DNA of 64,000 bases from Corallococcus caeni (GCF_036245865.1 NZ_BTTW01000010.1:186001-250000), one strand, 5' to 3'. Shown: positions 17,135 to 26,514, counted from the stretch's first letter. Made by a program: numbers and translations. Notes: generated by a model from the letters alone, not told the origin.

Positions 17135-18880
17135 CTACGGCGCGGTGCTGGAGGCCGTGACGGGCGACTTGCGCGGAGAGAGGCGGCCGTCGTCGGCGAT
17201 GCGGGCGCCCGTGTCGGGGAAGTCCTCGGCGGTGAGCTTCTTCACCAGCGAGACGACGTTGGCGTCCGGGTCCGGCTGGGTGATGCCTTCGCCCACCTGC
17301 TTCGTGGGGAGGATGCGGCCGGTGGAGAAGCGGCCGTTCGCGTCCAGCTCCACTTCGAGGATCATCCCCAGGCCCTGCGGACCCTTGAGGTTGAAGCGGC
17401 CGTAGGTGGCGAAGTTGCCCATGGAGTAGGCGATGAGGCGGCCCTGGTAGAACTCCATGGCGCGCGCGACGTGCGGGCCGTGGCCGAGCACCAGGTGCGC
17501 GCCCGCGTCCACCACCGCGTGGGTGAAGGCGCGCAGGTCGCCGCGGTCCTCGCCGAAGAACATCTCCTTGCCGGGCGGGACGTGCAGGGCCTTGCCGCCC
17601 TCCGCGCCGCCGTGGAAGGACACGATGACGATGTCGTGCGTGGCGGCGGTCTGCTTCACCAGCGCGGTGGCGGTGGGCAGGTTGTTGAGGTGGTTGCAGC
17701 CCGCGGACGTGTGGAAGGCCACGAGGCCAATCTTCAGGCCGTTGCGCTCCAGCGTGGCGACGCTGCCCGGCGGACCGCTCCAGGCGATGCCCAGCGCGTC
17801 CAGCGTGGACTCGGTGGCGCGGCGGCACTCCTCGCCGAAGTCGCCGGAGTGGTTGTTGGCGGTGGAGACCACGTCCACGCTGGCCTGCTTCAGGTACTCG
17901 CCGAAGGAGGTGGGGGAGCGGAACGCGTAGCAGTTCGCGGGCGAGCGGCACTTGGTGGTGCGGCCGGTGTCGCAGAGCGGCCCTTCCAGGTTCACGAAGG
18001 TGAGGTCCGCGTCCTCCAGCAGGGGGCGCACGGCCGCGATGACGCTGCCGCCGCCCTCGGGGGGCAGGTAGCCCTCCGGCACGGTGGTGCCGAGCATCAG
18101 GTCACCGGCGGCGCGGATGCGCAGCTTCGCGCCCGGGGGCGGGGGAGGGCGGGGCGTGCTGTCCACGGGCTGCGCGAGCTTCGCCTGGAGCGCGGCCTGG
18201 TTGCGGGCCTGGGTGAGCGCGCCCTCCAGGTCGGGTTGATTGGGATTGAGCGCGCGCACCTGCGTCCACTGCGTGAGGGAATCCGCCCAGCGGCCTTCCA
18301 CGGAGTAGGCCCAGCCCAGCTCCCAGCGGCAGTCGGCGCGGGAGGGCGCGGCCTGCACGCACGCGGACAGCTCCGCGATGGCGGTGCGGGAGTCCTTGGA
18401 CTGGAGGGCGGCGACGCCCCGGGCGTAGTGCTCGTCCGGGTTGCCCACGGCGAGGCCGGGCGCGGCGGCCTTGCCGTGCATCGCGATGGCGGCGGCGCGC
18501 AGGGCGCCGATGCTGGCCTCCACGGCGATGCGGCCCGCTTCGGAGAGGGAGTCTGTCTGGCTTTGCGCGCCGCCCGTGGCCGGCACCGTCTTCGACCCGG
18601 GGGGCGACGACGGAATGGACTCGGCGAAGCCCGCGGGCATCCGCATGGAGACGGCCGAGCCGTTCCGCGTGGCCCCCGAATCTCCCATCGCGCTCCGCAC
18701 GGACGCGAGGCCCGCGGCTTCCAGCTGTCCGGCGCCCCCGTTCCGGAGGACGGAGCGCACGGAGGCCGTGCCCGCTTGGGTGAGGCGGGCGGCGCTGGAG
18801 GACTCGGCTGTGGAGAAGTTGGGGACGGACGCGGCGGGCGCGGCGAGCGCCAGCATCAGCAGGACGGACGGGGGGGCCAT
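17135..18880 (-). CDS. CapA/PgsA-type metallophosphatase-like protein with TPR-like N-terminal region
   Basis: The 581-residue protein has a short hydrophobic N-terminus, probably an export signal (residues 1-18). A low-complexity Ser/Ala/Gly region reaches residue 120, and helical tetratricopeptide-like repeats (about 145-235) follow. The CapA domain (about 255-545) has the metallophosphatase-fold segments AGDLMLG, NLEGPL, TANNHSGDFG, SFHGGAE and LGHGPHV. CapA-family proteins take part in poly-gamma-glutamate or capsule synthesis, or act as secreted phosphatases. No pgsB or pgsC genes are nearby, so the substrate is open. Confidence 0.9.
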   Translation of the reverse strand: MAPPSVLLMLALAAPAASVPNFSTAESSSAARLTQAGTASVRSVLRNGGAGQLEAAGLASVRSAMGDSGATRNGSAVSMRMPAGFAESIPSSPPGSKTVPATGGAQSQTDSLSEAGRIAVEASIGALRAAAIAMHGKAAAPGLAVGNPDEHYARGVAALQSKDSRTAIAELSACVQAAPSRADCRWELGWAYSVEGRWADSLTQWTQVRALNPNQPDLEGALTQARNQAALQAKLAQPVDSTPRPPPPPGAKLRIRAAGDLMLGTTVPEGYLPPEGGGSVIAAVRPLLEDADLTFVNLEGPLCDTGRTTKCRSPANCYAFRSPTSFGEYLKQASVDVVSTANNHSGDFGEECRRATESTLDALGIAWSGPPGSVATLERNGLKIGLVAFHTSAGCNHLNNLPTATALVKQTAATHDIVIVSFHGGAEGGKALHVPPGKEMFFGEDRGDLRAFTHAVVDAGAHLVLGHGPHVARAMEFYQGRLIAYSMGNFATYGRFNLKGPQGLGMILEVELDANGRFSTGRILPTKQVGEGITQPDPDANVVSLVKKLTAEDFPDTGARIADDGRLSPRKSPVTASSTAP

Positions 18881-18990
18881 GGCCCGCGCATCTTACGGGA
18901 TGGGACGGGGGCAGGGGCGCCACCCACGGGCCCGGTTCACCAGCAGCCGGGCAGGCGACACCCCCACACCCCTCCAAGGCCTGGGTCCGC

Positions 18991-19497
18991 CTACCCCAGC
19001 GCGTCCAGCAGCATGGAGCCCCGGCGCTGACGCGGCAGCAGCCGGAAGTGCCTCAGCTCCTTGCGCTTCACCCGCCGCTCCAGCGCGCTGTGCAGCGACA
19101 GCCGCCCCGGCCCGCGCATCAGCGTCCCCAGCGCGATGGCGATGAGCGCCACGTTGAACTCGTAGCCGCCCTTGGTGATGTCGAAGCCGTTCTTCCGGTG
19201 CACCTTCGCGATGGCCATCGCCTGCGTGACGATGACCGACACCGCCGTGAACCGCGTCGCGATGCCCAGGATGGAGCTCACCCCGGCCACCAGCTCCGTG
19301 ATGCCCGTGGCCAGCAGCCATGTCTTGCCGGGCTTGATGCCCAGCTGCTCGAACATGCCCGCTTGCTCCTCCATGCTCTCCTTCTTCAGCTTCGCCAGGC
19401 CGTGGTGGATCATCGTCGCGCCCAGCGACAGGCGCGGCGGCAGCAGCGCGGCCGACTTCAGCAACGACGGTTGTTCGTTCAGCATCGCCACGTTCAT
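18991..19497 (-). CDS. DoxX family membrane protein
   Basis: I chose the ATG at 19497, with GAGGAG 7 bp upstream. The 168-residue protein has four likely membrane segments. The RLSLGATMIHHGLAKLK opening and the GITELVAGVSSILGIATR segment are typical of DoxX/SURF4-like proteins. The Arg/Lys-rich C-terminal 40 residues should be cytoplasmic. DoxX proteins have been linked to oxidative-stress membrane complexes, but this one stands alone and its role is undefined. Confidence 0.9.
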   Translation of the reverse strand: MNVAMLNEQPSLLKSAALLPPRLSLGATMIHHGLAKLKKESMEEQAGMFEQLGIKPGKTWLLATGITELVAGVSSILGIATRFTAVSVIVTQAMAIAKVHRKNGFDITKGGYEFNVALIAIALGTLMRGPGRLSLHSALERRVKRKELRHFRLLPRQRRGSMLLDALG

Positions 19498-19612
19498 GGG
19501 GCTCTCCTCGTCGGGACGCAGGCGTCCTGTGGGTGAAGTGCCCCATACGTTGTGACGCATCCGCTCATCCGGCCCCGACGCTCGCAGGTCCCCACGCCCG
19601 GCGGCCGGGCAC

Positions 19613-20380
19613 TCAGCCCCCGTCCCGCTCCGCCAGCGGCACGTCCATCAGCGCCGCCACCTCCGCGCTGTACCCGCCGGGGCCCTCGCCGTGAACGATG
19701 AGCGGCGCACGTACAGCCAGGCCCCGGTCCTGGTCCCGCAGCGCCTGCACCAGGAAGCGCGTGGCGGGCGCATCCACCCGCGCGTGCACCGACCGCAGCA
19801 CCCGGGGGAACAACCGCGCGCCCGCGAGCACCCCCAGCACCTCCGCCAGCCGCGCCGCCGGATACACCAGGCTCACGCCCCCGCCCGGCCGCAACGCATG
19901 CCGCGCCGCCGCGACCACGGAGGGCGCGTCGCACGCCACCTCCGACTTGGACACGGCCCGCTCCGCGTCCGGGCTCACCACGCCCGCCTGGGCCCGGCGG
20001 AACGGCGGGTTGGACACCACCTGCCCGTAGGCCCCGGGCACGAACAACGTCCGCGCCTGCCGCAGGTCCCCGAGCACCGGGCGCACCCGGCCCTCGCACC
20101 CGTTGAGCGCCACCGCGCGCGTCAGCCGCGCGTGCACCGCGGGCTGCAACTCCAGCGCGTCCACCGGGCCCGCGACGCCGAACTGCTTCACCAGCAGCAG
20201 CGACACCACGCCGCTGCCCGCGCCCAATTCCAGCACCGGCCCCGGCAGGTCGCCGCCTTCCGTGGCCGCGAAGTGCGCCAGCAGCACCGCGTCCAGCGTG
20301 AAGCGGTAGCCCGTCCGGCGCTGGAAGACGCGCACGTCCGCGGTGCCAATGGAGTCCAGCGTCTCGCCGTCCTCCAGCAC
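19613..20380 (-). CDS. TrmN6-like tRNA1(Val) adenine-N6 methyltransferase
   Basis: This S-adenosylmethionine-dependent methylase has VLELGAGSGVVSLLL as motif I and NPPF (about residue 123) as the catalytic motif for amino groups of adenine. The substrate-contacting opening YRFTLDAVLLAHF matches YfiC/TrmN6 and its relatives. It likely methylates A37 of tRNA1(Val) or a related base. The GTG start at 20380 lies two bases after the stop of gshB, so the pair is translationally linked. At 255 residues it is the family's usual size. Confidence 0.88.
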   Translation of the reverse strand: MLEDGETLDSIGTADVRVFQRRTGYRFTLDAVLLAHFAATEGGDLPGPVLELGAGSGVVSLLLVKQFGVAGPVDALELQPAVHARLTRAVALNGCEGRVRPVLGDLRQARTLFVPGAYGQVVSNPPFRRAQAGVVSPDAERAVSKSEVACDAPSVVAAARHALRPGGGVSLVYPAARLAEVLGVLAGARLFPRVLRSVHARVDAPATRFLVQALRDQDRGLAVRAPLIVHGEGPGGYSAEVAALMDVPLAERDGG

Positions 20381-20382
20381 GT

Positions 20383-21336
20383 TCAGCGCGCGCCGTGCAT
20401 CCGCTCGGCCACGTCCAGCACGCGCGCCTCGCAGGAGACGCCGTCCAGGTGGCTGGCCTCCACGAGGCCCGTGGGGCTGGTGACGTTCACCTCCGTGAGG
20501 TAGTCGCCCAGCACGTCGATGCCCACCAGCGTCAGCCCCTTCTCCTGGAGCGCGGGCTTGAGGCGCTTGCAGATGTAGAGGTCGCGCTCGGTGATCTGCG
20601 CCTTCATCGGCGTGCCGCCCGCGGCCATGTTGCCCCGGTGGTCCGCGTCCGACGGCACGCGCAGCACCGCGCCCACCGGGTCTCCATCCACCAGGATGAT
20701 GCGCTTGTCGCCCAGGCGGCTCTCCGGCACGTACGCCTGCGCGAGGATGGGCTCCTTGCCGCCCTGCGTGAGCAGCTCCACCATGGAGCGCGCGTTGCGG
20801 TCCCCCGGCGCGAGGAAGAGGATGCCCTTGCCGCCGAAGCCGTCGATGGGCTTCAGGATGGTGCCCTGCGCGTTCTTCGCCGCGAACTCCAGCACCACGG
20901 ACAGCTCCCGCGTCACGCGCGTGTCCGGCATCAGGTCCGGGTAGTTCAGCGTGAAGAGCTTCTCGTTCGCGTCGCGGATGCCGGACGGGTTGTTGATGAA
21001 GATGGGAGAACGGTCCGGACACAGCTCCACCAGCTGCGTGGCGTGCAGATAGTCCGCGTCCACCGGCGGGTCCTTGCGAAGGAAGAGCACGTCCAGCTTC
21101 GACAGGGGCCGCACGTCCTCCGCCAGCACGTCGAAGTGCTGGCCGACCTCGCGCCGCACCTTGACCCGGCGCATGCGCGCCTCCGAGCACCGGCCGTTGA
21201 AGCGCAGCCACCCCTGTTCGAAGTAGTAGACGTCGTGCCCCCGCCGCTGGGCCTCCAGCATCAGCGAGAACGTCGTGTCGTGGTCCACCCGCACGCTCTC
21301 GAGCGGGTCCATCAGGAAGCCTAGGGAGAGGGCCAT
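20383..21336 (-). CDS. gshB: Glutathione synthase
   Basis: GshB joins glycine to gamma-glutamylcysteine using ATP. The 317-residue protein matches the usual length. The N-terminal domain has the typical SLGFLMDPLESVRVDHDTTF opening and RKDPPVDADYLHAT. The ATP-grasp part has LKPIDGFGGKGI (phosphate-binding loop), RIILVDGDPVGAVLR and TEVNVTSPTGL (magnesium-binding Asn). It starts a two-gene unit with the TrmN6-like gene. No gshA is in the window. Confidence 0.96.
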   Translation of the reverse strand: MALSLGFLMDPLESVRVDHDTTFSLMLEAQRRGHDVYYFEQGWLRFNGRCSEARMRRVKVRREVGQHFDVLAEDVRPLSKLDVLFLRKDPPVDADYLHATQLVELCPDRSPIFINNPSGIRDANEKLFTLNYPDLMPDTRVTRELSVVLEFAAKNAQGTILKPIDGFGGKGILFLAPGDRNARSMVELLTQGGKEPILAQAYVPESRLGDKRIILVDGDPVGAVLRVPSDADHRGNMAAGGTPMKAQITERDLYICKRLKPALQEKGLTLVGIDVLGDYLTEVNVTSPTGLVEASHLDGVSCEARVLDVAERMHGAR

Positions 21337-21408
21337 GAGGGGGCGGAAGATAGCGGACCGCTTCCGCCCGTGCCGCTCCTTCGAACGCCCCTTCGTCCAA
21401 CCTGGAAC

Positions 21409-23094
21409 TCAGCGGCCCGGCAGCTCCCTCAGCTTGAGGTTGAGGCGCACGGGCTTGCCCGCCTCCACCGGCACGGCGAGCACCCGGCGCTTCTTGTCCG
21501 CGCCCACCAGGACGAGCTCCGCCTGTCCCACCGGCAGCGAGCGCTTCACCAGCGGCGCGCGGCCCAGGGACTTGTTGTTGAGGAAGACCTCCGCGGGCTC
21601 GTCCAGGAAGAGCGTCACCTCGCCCTTGCTCTTCCGGCTCCGGCCGCCAGGCCGGTTGGAGTCGTCCCGGTCCTTCGTGCCCGGGTCCCTGTCCTTGGAG
21701 TCCCTGTCCTTGGAGTCCTTGTCCTTGTCCTTGTCCACCGCCGCGGTGGCCACGCCCGCGTCGGGGACGGGGGGCTCGCGCGGCCGGAGGGGGACCATCG
21801 CGCCCAGGCTCTCCGGGTCGGGAGGCGGTGTCTCCTCGGCCTCCAGCAGCTTGGTGAGCCGGAACGCGCCGTAGGCCAGGCCCAGGAACAGCGACAGCGA
21901 CAGCAGCGCCCAGACGACGCCCAGCCTGGAGCGCGCCACCGGGGGCGCGGTCTCGTCGCTGCCGGACTCCTCCGCGCGCAGCTTCGCGATCTCCGCCTTC
22001 TTGCGCGCCTCCACCACGCTGAGCGCGGTGGCCTTGCGCTCCGGCAGGTAGGGGCCGTCATCCTTCTGGAGCGCCCGCTTCGCGGACGCCAGCACCTGGC
22101 CGCTCGTCGTGACGTCCGCGCTCTCCAGCAGCGAGCGCGTGGCGGCCATGCGCTCCGCGAACAGGCCCTTCATGAGGGCGGCGCGCTGCTCGGCGTCCAT
22201 CAGCTTGCCGCCGGCCGCCTTCTCGATGGCGCGCGCCATGTCCCGCCCGGACGGGTAGCGGCGGTCCACGTTGCGCTCCAGCGCGCGCATCACCACGCGG
22301 GAGATGTCCTCGGAGATGTGCGGCAGCAGCACGGACGGCCACGGGATGGCGTCCTCGAGGATCTTCACCATCTCGTCGCGCTCGGTCTTGCCCGCGAAGA
22401 GCCGCTCCCCGGTGATGAGCTCGTGCATCACCACGCCCACGGAGAACAGGTCGCTCCTGCCATCCAGCGGATCGCCGCGCACCTGCTCCGGGGACATGTA
22501 GCCGGTGGTGCCCTTCACCGTGCCGACGCTGGTGCGCTCCAGGCTGTTCTTCGCCTTGGCGATGCCGAAGTCGAGCAGCTTCACGGTGCCGTCGTACGTC
22601 ACCATGATGTTCTTCTGCGCCACGTCGCGGTGGATGACGGGGCTCGCCTCGCCGCCGGGGGTCGTGAAGGTGTGCGCGTAGTGCAGCGCCAGGCACACGT
22701 CGCGGGCCACGGACAGGGTGAAGGCCAGCGGCACCGGCTGGCGCTTCTTCAGGCACGCGCTGGTCACCTGGTTGAGGTTCTGCCCGCCGATGAACTCCAT
22801 GGCCAGGTAGAGCCCGTCGTCCTCCTCCCCCAGGTCGAACACCTGCGCGATGTTCGGGTGGTTGAAGGCCGCGGTGATGCGCGCCTCGTCCAGGAACATG
22901 CGGACGAACTGATCATTGGAGCGGGCGTCCGGGAGGATGCGCTTGATGACCACGTACTTGCGGAAGCCGCCCGGGCCCGACGTGTAGCCCAGGAACAGCT
23001 CCGCCATGCCGCCCACGGTCAGCTGCGTGAGCACCTCGTACTTCCCGATGCGCTCGCCCCGGTGGAAGTCGATGAGTCCATCCTCCAGCGCCAT
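21409..23094 (-). CDS. Membrane Ser/Thr protein kinase with C-terminal PEGA domain
   Basis: The 561-residue protein starts at ATG 23094; the frame is open further upstream but reads through unrelated sequence. The kinase domain (about 16-285) has a glycine loop, VVIKR (ATP-binding Lys), HRDVAQKN as catalytic loop and DFG. The catalytic loop lacks the usual HRDxK lysine. A helical juxtamembrane part leads to one membrane span (about 388-410), then a Lys/Asp-rich repetitive linker (about 450-480) and a PEGA-type beta domain. The kinase should face the cytoplasm and the PEGA domain the periplasm. It shares this plan with the kinase at 30632-33715. Confidence 0.93.
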   Translation of the reverse strand: MALEDGLIDFHRGERIGKYEVLTQLTVGGMAELFLGYTSGPGGFRKYVVIKRILPDARSNDQFVRMFLDEARITAAFNHPNIAQVFDLGEEDDGLYLAMEFIGGQNLNQVTSACLKKRQPVPLAFTLSVARDVCLALHYAHTFTTPGGEASPVIHRDVAQKNIMVTYDGTVKLLDFGIAKAKNSLERTSVGTVKGTTGYMSPEQVRGDPLDGRSDLFSVGVVMHELITGERLFAGKTERDEMVKILEDAIPWPSVLLPHISEDISRVVMRALERNVDRRYPSGRDMARAIEKAAGGKLMDAEQRAALMKGLFAERMAATRSLLESADVTTSGQVLASAKRALQKDDGPYLPERKATALSVVEARKKAEIAKLRAEESGSDETAPPVARSRLGVVWALLSLSLFLGLAYGAFRLTKLLEAEETPPPDPESLGAMVPLRPREPPVPDAGVATAAVDKDKDKDSKDRDSKDRDPGTKDRDDSNRPGGRSRKSKGEVTLFLDEPAEVFLNNKSLGRAPLVKRSLPVGQAELVLVGADKKRRVLAVPVEAGKPVRLNLKLRELPGR

Positions 23095-23203
23095 GAAGGA
23101 TGGCGCCCGCGTCGTGAAGAAAGCCGGGCCGGACCATAACAGGGCTGTTGCATCCGGGGTCCTTCCTTGCCGGTGCGCGCCGGCTCCAGGCCCCCGAGGT
23201 CCC

Positions 23204-23274
23204 TGTGGATCACCTGTGGATGGTGTGGACGGACCTGTGGACAACCCGTGGCACCGGAGCGACGCTGTGGATGC
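23204..23274 (+). promoter_or_regulatory. Cluster of five DnaA-box-like motifs in a 378-bp gap
   Basis: The gap 23095-23472 holds no gene. Five copies of TGTGGA(T/C)NN lie in the same orientation at 23204, 23215, 23224, 23236 and 23266. The copy at 23236-23244, TGTGGACAA, is the exact complement of TTGTCCACA, the DnaA box of high-G+C bacteria. An AT-richer patch follows around 23380-23405. It could be a DnaA-bound regulatory or titration site for the kinase promoter; dnaA itself is not here. Confidence 0.45.
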
Positions 23275-23472
23275 CCGGGGATAACCGCCAATTTGCCCAC
23301 ATGTAGCAGATCGCCGATTCGTGAATGAATCCGGAGGCTTGCTGACTTGTCCCCAACTCCGTGCCCCCTACTGCTTCCACCAGTTGATCAATACTCCAAT
23401 TAGACTGGTGAAAAGCAGCAGGGCCCGTGCACAAGTCGGAAACCGACAGGGCTTCCCGGCGGGGACACGCTG

Positions 23473-23799
23473 CTACAGGAGCGTGGCGCGCAGCCGCTCC
23501 AGCAGGCCGGGCAGGTCCTGGAGCAGCTGCCGGTCCATCTCCTCCAGCGCGGCGCGGAGCATGACCAGGTCCTCCGGCTCCCGTTCGGCGGACACCATGC
23601 GGTGCAGGCTGCGCAGGCGCTGGTTGCGCATGACCAGGCGGGCGAGGGTGTCGTCCAGCTCCTCGGCGAGCCCGGCGTCCAGGTGCAGCTCCTGGCCCAC
23701 CAGCTCCCGGAGCTGCTCCACGCGGTAGGTGAGCTCCCAGCTCTCCTCGTAGCCCGCGCGCCGGGGCACCATGGGCCCATACGTCCACCGCTCGTTCAC
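23473..23799 (-). CDS. Small hypothetical helical protein
   Basis: This 108-residue soluble protein has no recognised domain. After the first 20 residues it is almost entirely amphipathic helix rich in Leu, Glu and Arg (RLVMRNQRLRSLHRMV, MLRAALEEMDRQLLQDL), so it probably forms a helical bundle or coiled coil. It follows the 96-residue gene by 7 bp on the same strand, making a two-gene unit. G+C-rich third positions agree with real coding. Confidence 0.75.
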   Translation of the reverse strand: MNERWTYGPMVPRRAGYEESWELTYRVEQLRELVGQELHLDAGLAEELDDTLARLVMRNQRLRSLHRMVSAEREPEDLVMLRAALEEMDRQLLQDLPGLLERLRATLL

Positions 23800-23806
23800 G
23801 GTTCCT

Positions 23807-24097
23807 CTAGTGCGGCCGGGGCCGGGTGAGGCCCGTCAGGGACAGCCGGGTGCGCGTCGGGTCCAGCTCCACGTGCATCCGGCAGTCCGCCACGTCCAGG
23901 CGCAGGGTGTAGGGAGGGCAGGGCGTGTGCCCCGAGTGCTCCTCGGAGGCGCGCGCGCCCATGCGGAACAGCTCGGCCAGCACCGCCTGTCGTACCTCCG
24001 CCGACAGCCCGTTCACCGTGGACTGGACGCCCCGGGCGATGAGCACCGTGAACGCCTGCAATCCTGGAGAAACGTGCGGAGGGCCGGCCAGGGTCAT
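23807..24097 (-). CDS. Small hypothetical protein
   Basis: This 96-residue protein has a helical first half (VRQAVLAELFRMG) and a beta-rich second half (YTLRLDVADCRMHVELD). No known motif, signal or membrane segment is seen. It is the first gene of a pair with the 108-residue protein downstream, 7 bp apart, which suggests the two work together. The gap from its start to the next divergent gene is 188 bp and should carry both promoters. Confidence 0.7.
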   Translation of the reverse strand: MTLAGPPHVSPGLQAFTVLIARGVQSTVNGLSAEVRQAVLAELFRMGARASEEHSGHTPCPPYTLRLDVADCRMHVELDPTRTRLSLTGLTRPRPH

Positions 24098-24285
24098 CCC
24101 CGCGCCCGTTGCCAGAACCGTACCCTGCGACAGGCCTGTCGTTCCGGGGGGTTGGAAGGGCTCGAAACCCTTGGGGCTGAAAAAAACTCAGGCATTGAAG
24201 TGCCCAATCCTGAAACCCCGGGGGGTGGGGTGCCGTGGGACAGGGGGATGGAGAGGGGTGCTATAGGCAGCAGGCAGGAGGCACG

Positions 24286-26514
24286 ATGGCGCGCGCGCGG
24301 ACGGTGGGCAGTGGGGGCCTGACGGGCCTTCCGGAAGCTCCAACGGGCTTGCGGGGGGTCGCCCCCTCGTCGCCCAGGGGCCTGGCAATGGCCCTGGCTG
24401 CCCTCCTGGCCTTCGTGGGCGCCTGCCGGGAGGAACCCCCGCTGACGGGCGCCCGGAGCCTCCTGCGGGTCTCCCAGGAGTCCGTGGTGTTCCCGCCCAG
24501 CTACCCCCAGGTGGAGCGGGTGGTGGAGCTCCGCGTGGTGAACGCGGGGCGCACGACGCTGGACGTGGACTGGACGTCGCTGGCGGCGCCCTTCTCCGCG
24601 GCCGGGCTGCCCGCGCGGATGGCGCCGGGCGAGGTGCCGGTCCGGCTGTCCTACCGGCCGGAGGCGGCGGGCGTGTTGACGGCCACGCTGGTGGGCCGGG
24701 CGCCCGGGGGCGGGGAGGTGCGGGTGGAGCTGCGCGGGGAGGCGAACCCCTTCCCGGACTGCCCCACGCCGGTGGCCTGCCACACCTCCACGTTCGACGT
24801 GACGACGGAGGCGTGCGTGGAGGCCGAGGAGCCGGACGGCACGGCGTGCGACCCGGGCAACGCGTGCATCCTGGGCGCCACGTGCACGGCGGGGCGGTGC
24901 AAGGGGACGGAGCGCGTCTGCGACGACGGCGACGCGTGCACCACGGACGTGTGCAGTCCGCTGGACGGCTGCACGTCGGTGCCGGCGCCGCCGTGTCCGG
25001 GGGACGGGAAGTGCCAGGTGGGCGCGTGCGACCCGAAGGTGGGGTGCACGCTGGCGAAGGCGCAGGACGGCACCTTCTGCGGCCCGGAGCGCGGCTGTGA
25101 CGCGGCGGACGTGTGCCTGGACGGGACGTGCCAGCGCCGCGACCCGCCGGACAACTTCACGTGCGCGCCGGCCAGCCCGTGCCAGGGACCGGGGAAGTGC
25201 AGGGGCTCCGTGTGCGAGCGCCCCGCCGCGACGGCGGTGGTGCCGGACTGGACCTACGACGCGAAGTCCAACGGCGAGGCGCTGCATGACCTCTTGGTGG
25301 GGCCCACGGGGGACGTGACGCTGGTGGGCTTCTTCGTGCCGGCGCTGCTGGACGCGGCGGGCCCGGTGCCGGTGCGCGCGAGCGTGGCGGGGCGCCGGTG
25401 CATGCTGTGGAACGACCGGCTGTTGTGCATGGACCTGCCGGGCTCCGGGCAGGTGTCGCTGCTGGACCGGGTGACGGGCGCGCCCCGGTGGACGTTCGAC
25501 CTGGCGGCGGCGCGGCCGGACTTCACGCAGGGGCTGACGACGGTGTTCATGGCGCGGCTGGGGGTGATGCAGCCGGACCGGCTGGCGGCGCTCTTCGAGG
25601 CGTACCCGTCCGGCACGGCGCGCGACACGCTGTGCCGGCGGTACTTCCTGGTGGTGCTGGATGCCTTTGGCGGGATGGTGTCCGCGCAGGCGCTGCAGGA
25701 TCCGCTGCTCGCGGAGTGCAACCACCCGCACCCGTACGGCGTGGCGTCCGACGCGGCGGGGGATTTGTACGTGGCGTTCGGGCAGACGCAGAACGTGGGG
25801 GCGCCGCTGTATCCGGGGGCGCCCACGCTGCTGATGGCGTTCTCGCAGGACGGGGTGCCGCGCTGGCGCAAGACGGAGGCCTTCGCCGCGGGCGAGCTGG
25901 CCATCGTGAACGGGCTCTTGCTCAACGAGCGCTCCACGCAGGCGCTGAGCACGCAGGACGGGCAGGCGGTGGGCTCGCGGACCTTCCCCCGGGGGCTGGG
26001 CCGCGCGCTGGCGACGTCCACGCACGTGATCCCCTCTCCGTCCGAGGACGACACCGTCGGCGAGTGGCGGCTGGAGGGCTACGCGTTGCCGAATCTCACG
26101 CCGTCCTGGACGCATGCGTTCCAGGGGTGGCCGGGGCCGGTGGCGCCGGAGGTGCGGCTGGCGAGTTGGACGTCATGGCCCGGGCAGCCGCCGGAGACGG
26201 TGGTGCTGGGCACGGGCCTGGATGCCCGGGGGCCGGTGCTGTTCGCGGTGAGCGCGAAGGACGGCAGTGAGGTGTTCCAGTGCCCCGTGTCGAACGCGGC
26301 GACGCCCGCGCAGTTCCTGGAGCTGGGGCCGGACAGCGTGGTGATGATGGACAGGGCGACGACGTGCGGCGAGTGCGATCCGCCGTACGCGTACAGCCAG
26401 GCGCGCTTCCGGCGCTTCCCCATCCCCGGCCTGAAGCCCGCGGAGGAACCCTGGCCCGGAACGTTCGGCGGGCCAGGGCACGACCATCACGAGGACCCGG
26501 TGCGCGGGCGCTGA
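24286..26514 (+). CDS. Secreted Cys-rich lipoprotein with beta-propeller-like C-terminal region
   Basis: The ATG at 24286 has GGAGG 4 bp upstream. A 33-residue hydrophilic N-region leads to a hydrophobic core and lipobox FVGAC; a Met just before that core (24388) is an alternative start. Residues about 60-165 form an immunoglobulin-like domain with the NxGxxxLxVxW pattern of choice-of-anchor/ASH modules. Residues 165-320 hold regularly spaced Cys pairs (CDDGDACTTDVCSPLDGC) typical of myxobacterial surface proteins. The rest resembles a PQQ-type beta-propeller (LLDRVTGAPRWTFDL, FSQDGVPRWRKTE). It is likely anchored on the cell surface, and its function is unknown. Confidence 0.85.
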   Translation: MARARTVGSGGLTGLPEAPTGLRGVAPSSPRGLAMALAALLAFVGACREEPPLTGARSLLRVSQESVVFPPSYPQVERVVELRVVNAGRTTLDVDWTSLAAPFSAAGLPARMAPGEVPVRLSYRPEAAGVLTATLVGRAPGGGEVRVELRGEANPFPDCPTPVACHTSTFDVTTEACVEAEEPDGTACDPGNACILGATCTAGRCKGTERVCDDGDACTTDVCSPLDGCTSVPAPPCPGDGKCQVGACDPKVGCTLAKAQDGTFCGPERGCDAADVCLDGTCQRRDPPDNFTCAPASPCQGPGKCRGSVCERPAATAVVPDWTYDAKSNGEALHDLLVGPTGDVTLVGFFVPALLDAAGPVPVRASVAGRRCMLWNDRLLCMDLPGSGQVSLLDRVTGAPRWTFDLAAARPDFTQGLTTVFMARLGVMQPDRLAALFEAYPSGTARDTLCRRYFLVVLDAFGGMVSAQALQDPLLAECNHPHPYGVASDAAGDLYVAFGQTQNVGAPLYPGAPTLLMAFSQDGVPRWRKTEAFAAGELAIVNGLLLNERSTQALSTQDGQAVGSRTFPRGLGRALATSTHVIPSPSEDDTVGEWRLEGYALPNLTPSWTHAFQGWPGPVAPEVRLASWTSWPGQPPETVVLGTGLDARGPVLFAVSAKDGSEVFQCPVSNAATPAQFLELGPDSVVMMDRATTCGECDPPYAYSQARFRRFPIPGLKPAEEPWPGTFGGPGHDHHEDPVRGR

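Noticed and set aside
23095-23472. Chromosome replication origin
   Set aside because: The DnaA-box-like cluster is suggestive, but dnaA, dnaN, gyrB, parAB and rpmH are all absent nearby and the AT-rich part is short. I kept it as a regulatory or titration site.
24094-26115. Reverse-strand frame of 673 codons
   Set aside because: It runs opposite the Cys-rich lipoprotein gene, and its Arg/His/Pro-rich product has no recognisable fold.
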